From Cucumis sativus (lineage: Eukaryota; Streptophyta; Magnoliopsida; Cucurbitales; Cucurbitaceae): 64,000 bases of DNA. Below are positions 56,841-64,000 of this stretch, in pieces (the first letter of the stretch is position 1; each line of letters begins with the position of its first letter). Position numbers and translations under genes: made by a program. The notes under the pieces are model-generated. The model saw only the letters and a program-made list of their open reading frames with translations. It made no database searches and was not told the DNA's origin. The stretch lies in the NCBI RefSeq assembly GCF_000004075.3, contig NC_026655.2:248001-312000 (forward strand), written 5' to 3'.

Positions 56841-58835
56841 TTTTTGGGGTTTCTCCAAATTTCATTCATCAACAAGACGTTGTTTCTTGTTATAAACAGT
56901 AACTAAAAAAGAAGTTGCCTTTCTAATATATTGCATTTGTTTATAGGTTCTGTAATTTTGAGCATTCTTTTTCTCTGCTCCTTGTAAATCCATGGTCAGT
57001 CATGCAGTTAGGAATGAATGGTGGTGTGTTATTCTTAAATGTTAAAAGCTATTCCTTCTCTTCCCAATCTATACATTATCAGCAACCATCTATATATTTG
57101 AAGAACCAATAATACTTTACTCCTCTATGTATATATGCACATCATTATCTCATTATTGTTCTCTATTGCATCATCCACTCCCACCTTTCCACAGCTTTTG
57201 ATTTCCATGGTGCCATGGCTTTCACTCTCAAATGTTTTGAGAAAGATCTTTGGTCCTGATGTGCTCATATGTGAGACTCATTCCTTCACTACTCCTTTGG
57301 CAATATCCCCTGTGAGTGAGTTCCTCAGATAAAAAATGAAAGAATTTGTGTTTTTTTCTAAAATTTTCTTGCAACGAGGAAAGATCACATGTTAAATACA
57401 ATAGTGAGACAGATGACAGCCTCTAAAATAATTAATCTTCAAAGAAAATGGGTTACATATTTCGAAATGTGCAATCCAATACAAATCACTAATTTTATAT
57501 GGTTGTCTTTTTCAAAATATGTAATCCAATAACGACAGAAAATCTACACTAATTTTATCAAGATACCTTCTGCATTTATTCATTTTAAATCACTCTTCAA
57601 ATTATTGATTAGATATTAAAATTACTAAGCCTCCCTTTTGTAGCTATTTCATTCTTTTAAAGTTAATTAAGCATATTTTCTTTTTCAATAGTTAGAATAC
57701 AAGTTCTTAAAAAGAGAGTTAATTTTTAAAAACAAAATATTAAACACATCTATGAATATAACTTCATAAGCTATAACACTAACTTGACCATTGACCAACC
57801 GTTATTGGTGTGAAGCAAAAGTTGAAGAATTATACAAATTTCAATTGCATCATAACATTTAAATAAATGATAATTGGGAGAAGGTTATAAACAGTTCAAA
57901 ATAATTCACAATAATGTTTTTAAATTCAAACTTAATAACGAATAATGAATTTTAATACAAGTAATAAATAACCACAATCAATGATAAAATGATGATATAA
58001 TTACTGTAATTAATTGAAAAATTATGAAGATGAGTGATGTAATTAATAAAAACGGATTTGTTTATTTCACTTTTTGCCATAAATTTACGTTACATTATTT
58101 ATATATTTCTTATTCAGCTTTAATAATATATTTTATACAGTTTCCTTTTTAATCATAGAAGATTGCATGTTCGGAAACAAATGTAATATACGACTATACA
58201 TGAGTAACGTTCGTTATAAATCAACGTGCATGTGTTACTAAAAAAGATTAAAGAATAAAAAACATAACAAAATCAATAGTCGTAAACATTGTTGTATTAA
58301 CGTATTGATGTATGACATCTTGATCTTCTCCGTCTCTCTTCTTTTTTTCACTTTATCTAGAGAAATTGTTTTCTTACCTTCTTTCATTATATCACCAAAT
58401 CCGTGTATGATGGTTATTGAGTTGTTGTGACATGTTTAATGAATTTCAATTAAGTATATATATAATATTGTTTGATACATTTTTCTCTCTTGAAATTTTC
58501 ATATATATGAAATGAAAAAGTATAATTATTATTTTTTTAAAATATAAGAAAATTTATCCATGAATGATTTTTATAAAAAGATGTGCAACAGAAATGAAAG
58601 CTACCACTAGAAGAAATGCTGCTCCAATAGATTAACAAAGACAAAAAATAAGAAATAGAAGAGGACAAGAAGAGGGATGGGAAGGGAAGTAGAGAAAATG
58701 ACAAAGATTGAGATTGAGAAGAGATAACCCAAATATTATTTTATTCTTCCATCTATTATTTCACTTTTCATAGGTTTGCAATAATTTTCATCACCAATTA
58801 TTTTAATTGAAATTGTTTTCAGTCATTATATATAT

Positions 58836-59284
58836 TTAAAAAATTATATTAGATGACAAGAAAAAATAGAAAAAAATAGTTCATGACATTTTTTTTTTTT
58901 TTTTTGCATATTACAAATTTGGCAAATATGATGGTAATCAGGTGATAGTAAGACGGTATTGTGCATTTAAATTTGCTATTTTTGAAAATTTGAAAATGTG
59001 AGTAACATAAGCTCTATTATCATAATTATTTTTTGTTATTTTTGTAAACTCTCTTATATATATATAATAGTAATTTTGTTAAACGTTATATAATAGGGAG
59101 TTTGCAGAAATAACAAAAAAAATGATAATAGAGTTGATGTCACTTACATTTTCAAAATTGCAAAAATAGCAAATTTAAATGTAGATTATCATCATATTTG
59201 TCAAATTTGCAATATGCAAAAGGAATGTGTTATGAACTTTTTTTTTCTAAATTTTTTTGTGATCTAATGCAATTTTTCTTGATA
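58836..59284. mobile_element. Foldback element with ~190-210-bp imperfect inverted arms
   Basis: The left arm (about 58836-59053) and the right arm (about 59096-59284) are reverse complements over nearly their whole length. Examples are GTTCATGAC (58879) with GTTATGAAC (59229-59237), TGCATATTACAAATTTGGCA with its partner ending at 59218, and CTATTATCAT with ATGATAATAG. The left arm carries about 23 extra bases (58941-58963). The spacer of about 40 bases is TA-rich. There is no ORF. A transcript would form a long hairpin. A half copy lies near 54.5 kb, so it is a dispersed family. Confidence 0.7.
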
Positions 59285-59964
59285 TCATCTTTTTAAGGTC
59301 TTAGTTTCTCATTTTACATTTCTTTTTCTTTTTTTCAAACGAAGATGGTATATATATGTATATATATATACATATGGGAATTAAGTCTATCAATTAGCTC
59401 AATCACGATTTTAGTCTTGTCATTTTCTTAGTCGACTGAGCATGTTCAGGGGTTAAATAGTAATTTTCTAGCACTTTTGCGTTAGCAGAAGAGCCAAAAT
59501 TTTTGTTTGATTTCTAATGGTACACCCAGTTTTGTTTGTATCTTTGAAAAAGAGATCGTATGAAAATCTCAATTTCGTTTTATCAAAGATGCAACAAGAA
59601 TATATTAAAGTTAGAACGTTTTTATCGTATTTAACAGTAAAGAAAAGGGGAAATATTCCAAATTTTCTTAGAAAAAAGAAACCAAAGAGGATATATTCTA
59701 AGATATGAAGAGGGAAAGAGACCCAAGAAAGGCAAAAATGATTTGAGAGAAAGACGAAAGTGATAATCTTGTTTTAGCTATGAATAATCAAGAACACGTA
59801 AATTTCAGCTTTCAAAATCCAACTCTTTTAAAAGTAGTTTGAGTGTGAATGATATTTGAAACACGTCTCTTCTTTTAGTAGAGTTAAAAATAAGAAAATG
59901 TGAACCTTAAATCTTATGATCTTTGATCAAATACACTTACATGTTACTTGATCAGTTATGTCTT

Positions 59965-60110
59965 TGAACGCAGTTTTAATCACTCAAAATGTAGTTTTAA
60001 TTATATCATTAGCATTAGTTTAGAATGATTAAAAATATACTTTGGAGTGATTTTTAAAATCTTAAAAGTGATTTGAAGTATTTTTAGAATCACTATTATC
60101 GTACAAAACA
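59965..60110. repeat. AT-rich repeat-like block with recurring AATCACT/AGTGATT words
   Basis: AATCACTCAAAATG, GAATGATTAAAAATATACTT, AGTGATTTTTAAAATC, AGTGATTTGAAG and AGAATCACT alternate in both orientations, giving a loosely palindromic block. It resembles an abundant AT-rich repeat that I recall from cucurbits. Confidence 0.35.
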
Positions 60111-61120
60111 TATTCTCAATTATATTCAAAGGTTAACTTCTTTCCTTTATTTGTCCTTTAAAAGACGAGTCAAACATAGCTTTGCCTTAAATGTTGTTTT
60201 CTTTTTGTTCTTTTAAATGTATAAAAATATACCCTCCTATTTAAGCATTTTTCAAATTTGGATAAGAATTACTTTTTTTAACTGAAGAAATAAGAAATAA
60301 CTGAAGATCATCTAATAGTGCAATAATAATTTGCATGACTTCTCATTTAGGAGGTGCGAGATTCGATACGCTTTTCCTATAACTTTTGTGCTAATATTTT
60401 TTAGAAAAAATACATCTACGTGCGTCCATATATAAAAAAAATTGAGATTTTTTATTTAAAAAAAATGCACATGATAAACAGTAGCAAAAAACAATGATTT
60501 TGTTGATCACACTTGAGTCCATTTTCATGCTCACTTCCATATATATTCTAAAATTCCCTCAAATGAAAACAAAAAATGAGAAATCGAACAACAAGAATTA
60601 GCCGTAGATCTAACCTAACCACAAACACGTTTCCATAAGCAAAAACACAACATTTCAAATCACGTTTTTCTAAGATGCATTTCCAAATAAATCAAAGTTT
60701 ATTTTTTAGTTAACGTATATTGATGTTAAATTAATATGGATCCATTTAGTAAAGGATCTCTAAGGAATGGAAATTGCATATATAATCCGTCAGAGTAAAT
60801 TATTTATTCTTTTTACCTCCTCATTAGTTGCTTTTACGGAGGTAGAAATCAAATTAACTATGTATTAATTAAACGTATTATCAATTAATTCAGTTATGCT
60901 TCCTATTCAAATTGGACCTTCATCAAGTCTAAATGTTACGATATTAATATTATTACGTTAGTGATTTAATTTTTCTTACATGAATGTTAGAGATTAAATT
61001 ATTTAAAATTTAAATATGTTATAGATACGATGTAAAATTGAAATTTTTTACTTACTTTCATGTATTTAGATAGATTTTTATTACTAGGATAATTGTAGTT
61101 GATGGTCATTTTATGAATAA

Positions 61121-61336
61121 ATAATTAAGGATATAACAACATTTTTTAAAAAAAATGATAAATATAACAAAATTATCGCTAATAGACTTGTATCGTTGAT
61201 AGACTCGTACAGTCTATCAGTGATAGAAAAAAATTTACAACATGGTCTATCAGTAATAGACTTCTATTGTTGATAGAATTTGACAAATTTTGTTATATTT
61301 GCAAATTCTTTAAAATATTGATATATCCTTAATTAT
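61121..61336. mobile_element. MITE-like palindromic element with TGATAGA/TCTATCA core
   Basis: About 216 bp. The left end (ATAATTAAGGATATAACAAC) and the reverse complement of the right end (ATAATTAAGGATATATCAAT) start terminal inverted repeats of about 55 bases, both running into AAATATAACAAAATT. The centre alternates GATAGACT, TCTATCAGTGATAGA and TCTATTGTTGATAGAA palindromic words. There is no ORF. The TIR structure and size fit a non-autonomous DNA transposon, of a type frequent in cucurbit genomes. A possible target duplication is obscured by AT-rich flanks. Confidence 0.6.
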
Positions 61337-62214
61337 TTTGAATGTAATTGCTAAATTTGCAATTATCCCTACTGTTTATCACTAAAGTGATTGTATTTCG
61401 TGGTCTATTATAAATATAAAATATTATTCTATTATATTTGTAAATAAGTTAGCTATTTAAAAACATCTCTATTAATTTGCCTTGATCCGTAAGTTTGAAT
61501 TTTTTTGGATCAATTGGTGATTTAAGGTAGCATCGACCATAGCAAGTGGTTCATCGAGGTCTTGAATTTAAATTGATATTAAGTTTAGTTCATCCATAAA
61601 CTTAAGCTTTTGGTACCTTTTTAAATCATCAATTGATTTTAAAAAATAGCTTAAATTAGTGAGAGCGAATGTAGATTTAAGAACACGCAAGATCCACTTT
61701 TGTTGGTCACTAAGGTTTAAGGTTAGTGTATGTTAGTCCGTGAAATTTTAAAATACACTTTTAATCGACAGGATAGAAGAAATAGTCATTGAATTGATCA
61801 AACGGTTAGTTGTTGTACGTGTAAGTGACCACGTTTATAACTTGATTTTATATTAGTGATTATTGGATGATTGAGAATGAGAGTGGACCAATGAGTTAAT
61901 GTTCTCCATTTATGGTGCAACGAATGAGGAACTTGACAAAATCCTATAGATTTTATTATCCTTTTGGTAAATTTGGTAGCCTTAAAATTGCTTTTACAAC
62001 CAACCTAATAATTCAAAAACCCAAAAACCAAATATAAATTTGGTTGTTTAAAATATAAATTAGACCTAAATATTTTTTTCTAAAATCATTATTTCAACTA
62101 TTATTTTTACGTTTCTAATCATCGATAACAAATATAAAATCAATAAGATATTTGCTATCATATTATAGTTTCGTTAGTCAACTAAGTGTCTAATCAATTC
62201 AAGAACCATCTAAT

Positions 62215-62335
62215 TAGTGATAAACCAAAATTTGCAATATGGTTTATTAGTATAGATTTTAACCAATTTTGTTATAATTACATTTAAAAAAATTGTTATC
62301 ATATACTTAATTATTTTAAATCTAATTATTATATC
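62215..62335. mobile_element. Degenerate half copy of the 61-kb MITE-like family
   Basis: GTGATAAACCAAAATTTGCA, then ATGGTTTATTAGTATAGATT, AATTTTGTTATAATTACATT and ATATACTTAATTATTTT follow the right half of the 61121-61336 element in order. Differences are frequent. The left half is not recognisable here. Confidence 0.45.
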
Positions 62336-62778
62336 AATTAAATCTAATTATTATATTTACAATTATTATATCAAACTAGAAAAAGCAAAAGCTAACAACT
62401 CCTTTACTAAAAATTGAGTTTTTATTTTTACCTTTGAAAATTAAGTTTACAAACCTTATTTATTATTTTTTGTTGTGAATTTTATAAATTAAAGTTGTCC
62501 GAATATTACTTACTTCCTTAAAAAAAATCAAATCAATTTTAAAAAATTTTAAAAAGTAATTTTTGTTTTAAAATTTAGCTTAGAAGACAAACAAAATGGT
62601 AAGAAAACAACTACCATTCTTAAATCAATTAATTAGGAAAAAAAGCACTTTTGAGAACCGTTAATTTTCTTTTTAATTATAAAAAAATAAGAATAAATGA
62701 AAATGGTAACTTTTTGTGGAATTGACTAATGGCTTCGAAGGGTAAGTAGAGGTAATAAAATTTGGTTAAATAATTTAA

Positions 62779-62786
62779 CTATAAAT
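62779..62786 (+). promoter_or_regulatory. Probable TATA box of acetolactate synthase
   Basis: CTATAAAT about 80 bases upstream of the ATG, followed by a pyrimidine-rich leader with CTCCTCCTTCTTCC. This predicts a short 5' UTR of about 45-50 bases. Confidence 0.55.
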
Positions 62787-62861
62787 CCTTATATCACTGA
62801 GAACCACTACTTTCCACACCATTTCCCTCCTGCTTTCTCATCTCCTCCTTCTTCCTTCACC

Positions 62862-64000
62862 ATGTCATCAATGGCGGCGGCTGCTTCACCATGCGCCTCC
62901 AAATCCTTCTCCAAATCCCCCTCCTTCAACCTTACCAAACCCTTCTCCAGATTCGATCTTTCATTTTCCTCTCTTCCTCACAACCCCACTTTCCGCCGCT
63001 CTCTCCGCATCTGCTCAACCTCTCTCTCCAATCCTTCCCCTAAACCCTCCTCCACTGCCGCCTCCGCCGCTACCGTCGAAACTTCCTCCATCACCAGCTC
63101 TGAGATTTTCGCCTCCCGATTCGCCGCTGATGAACCGAGAAAAGGCGCCGATATCCTCGTTGAAGCTCTCGAGCGCCAAGGCGTCACTAATGTCTTCGCT
63201 TACCCCGGTGGCGCTTCAATGGAGATCCATCAGGCCCTCACCCGCTCTTCAATTATCCGTAACGTTCTCCCCCGCCACGAGCAGGGTGGCGTATTTGCTG
63301 CCGAGGGTTACGCTCGTTCCTCTGGCCTCCCTGGCGTTTGCATTGCAACTTCAGGTCCCGGTGCTACTAATCTTGTCAGCGGACTTGCAGATGCTCTTCT
63401 CGATAGCGTTCCATTGGTGGCCATTACAGGGCAAGTTCCTAGGAGAATGATTGGTACAGATGCTTTTCAGGAAACTCCCATTGTTGAGGTAACTCGCTCT
63501 ATTACAAAGCACAATTATCTGGTTCTTGATGTAGATGACATTCCTAGGATTGTGAGCGAGGCATTTTTCCTCGCGAGTTCTGGTCGACCTGGTCCTGTTC
63601 TTATTGATATTCCTAAGGACGTTCAGCAACAGCTCGCGGTTCCTAATTGGAATCAACCCATGAAATTACCTGGTTACTTGTCTAGGTTACCTAAACCTCC
63701 CACTGATTCCCACTTGGAGCAAATTTTGCGATTGATCTCTGAATCTAAGAAGCCTGTTCTTTATGTGGGTGGAGGGTGTTTGAATTCCTCGGAGGAGCTG
63801 CGGAGGTTTGTCAAGCTGACCGGGATTCCGGTGGCCAGTACTCTGATGGGTCTTGGGGCTTATCCTTGCTCTGATGATTTATCTCTGCAAATGCTGGGCA
63901 TGCATGGGACAGTTTATGCAAACTATGCTGTAGATAAATCTGACCTCTTGCTTGCATTTGGAGTGAGATTCGATGACCGTGTGACAGGGAAGCTTGAGGC
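62862..64000 (+). CDS. ALS: Acetolactate (acetohydroxyacid) synthase catalytic subunit, 5' part
   Basis: The open frame runs from ATG 62862 to the window edge (379 codons plus two bases; the usual length is about 660-670). A Ser/Pro-rich chloroplast transit peptide (about residues 1-80) precedes the conserved [20 protein letters not shown] start of the enzyme. The ThDP-activating glutamate is in PRHEQGG (Glu140). The enzyme joins two pyruvates, or pyruvate and 2-oxobutyrate, in the first common step of Val/Leu/Ile synthesis. Positions known from herbicide-resistance studies carry the common residues where visible: Ala in FAYPGGAS, Pro in GQVPRRM, Ala in GTDAFQE, Asp-Arg in FDDRVTG. No intron is visible, as usual for this gene. 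A second ATG is at codon 4. The C-terminal part is outside the window. Confidence 0.97.
   Translation, partial: MSSMAAAASPCASKSFSKSPSFNLTKPFSRFDLSFSSLPHNPTFRRSLRICSTSLSNPSPKPSSTAASAATVETSSITSSEIFASRFAADEPRKGADILVEALERQGVTNVFAYPGGASMEIHQALTRSSIIRNVLPRHEQGGVFAAEGYARSSGLPGVCIATSGPGATNLVSGLADALLDSVPLVAITGQVPRRMIGTDAFQETPIVEVTRSITKHNYLVLDVDDIPRIVSEAFFLASSGRPGPVLIDIPKDVQQQLAVPNWNQPMKLPGYLSRLPKPPTDSHLEQILRLISESKKPVLYVGGGCLNSSEELRRFVKLTGIPVASTLMGLGAYPCSDDLSLQMLGMHGTVYANYAVDKSDLLLAFGVRFDDRVTGKLE

Larger units (their letters stand above)
56841..62861. other. Six-kilobase gene-free AT-rich region
   Basis: No coding region could be supported. It contains the large foldback at 58836-59284, a (TA)n-rich palindrome at 59349-59376, AT-rich repeat-like blocks at 59965-60110, the MITE-like element at 61121-61336 and a related piece at 62215-62335. 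The last 200 bases are the acetolactate synthase promoter and leader. Confidence 0.55.

Noticed and set aside
59517-59708. 63-codon + strand frame in the gene-free region
   Set aside because: Lys/Phe-rich, AT-driven, without any recognisable domain or neighbouring exon.
61121-61336. CRISPR-like repeated TCTATCA words
   Set aside because: Spacing is irregular and palindromic inside a TIR element of a plant genome; not a CRISPR array.
62978-63187. 69-codon minus-strand frame in acetolactate synthase
   Set aside because: Antisense shadow of the transit-peptide and N-terminal coding sequence.

Overview
The window is nuclear DNA from a dicot plant. It is AT-rich, with short exons, GT-AG introns, plant-only protein families and long non-coding spacers. 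A palindromic element built on repeated TGATAGA/TCTATCA words (61121-61336), a common cucurbit repeat type, suggests Cucurbitaceae, perhaps Cucumis. That assignment is an inference. Exons were joined by reading splice sites and matching remembered plant homologues; no search was run.

Layout, left to right: a SURF6 nucleolar protein (-, 715-1764, leader exons to about 2819); a two-HMA isoprenylated metallochaperone-like protein, HIPP (-, 4762-6292); an unrecognised tail-anchored protein with two upstream ORFs (-, 10308-10910); a miR156-targeted SPL13-like transcription factor (+, 15338-16998); a mitochondrial gamma-carbonic-anhydrase-like complex I subunit (-, 20291-23448); a DUF3339 mini membrane protein (-, 25290-25499); a 14-exon CBS/PB1 protein (+, 28859-33258); a non-specific phospholipase C (+, 35549-37331) convergent with MED30 (-, 37747-39183); a tRNA-Ser(UGA) gene with an unusual T loop (-, 39341-39423); a J-domain/DUF3444 protein (+, 43992-46517); an NF-YC transcription factor (+, 48971-49633) with an overlapping uORF and a likely 3.8-kb terminal intron; a SEC61 gamma copy lacking its ATG and its splice donor (+, 54971-55305); and the 5' part of acetolactate synthase (+, 62862 to the window edge).

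The genes do not form a pathway. They are independent housekeeping and regulatory loci, as usual in plant chromosome arms. The repeats are two decayed L1-type LINE pieces, one of them inside the NF-YC terminal intron, several foldback or MITE-like palindromes, short tandem duplications and long homopolymers. I saw no LTR element, virus-like element, CRISPR array, rRNA or toxin gene.

No new multi-gene system was found. The most interesting observations are local: the NF-YC stop codon that overlaps a splice donor, two ATGA-type uORF junctions in separate genes, the SEC61 gamma relic, a long foldback palindrome near 59 kb, and a cluster of site II promoter motifs with no recognisable gene.
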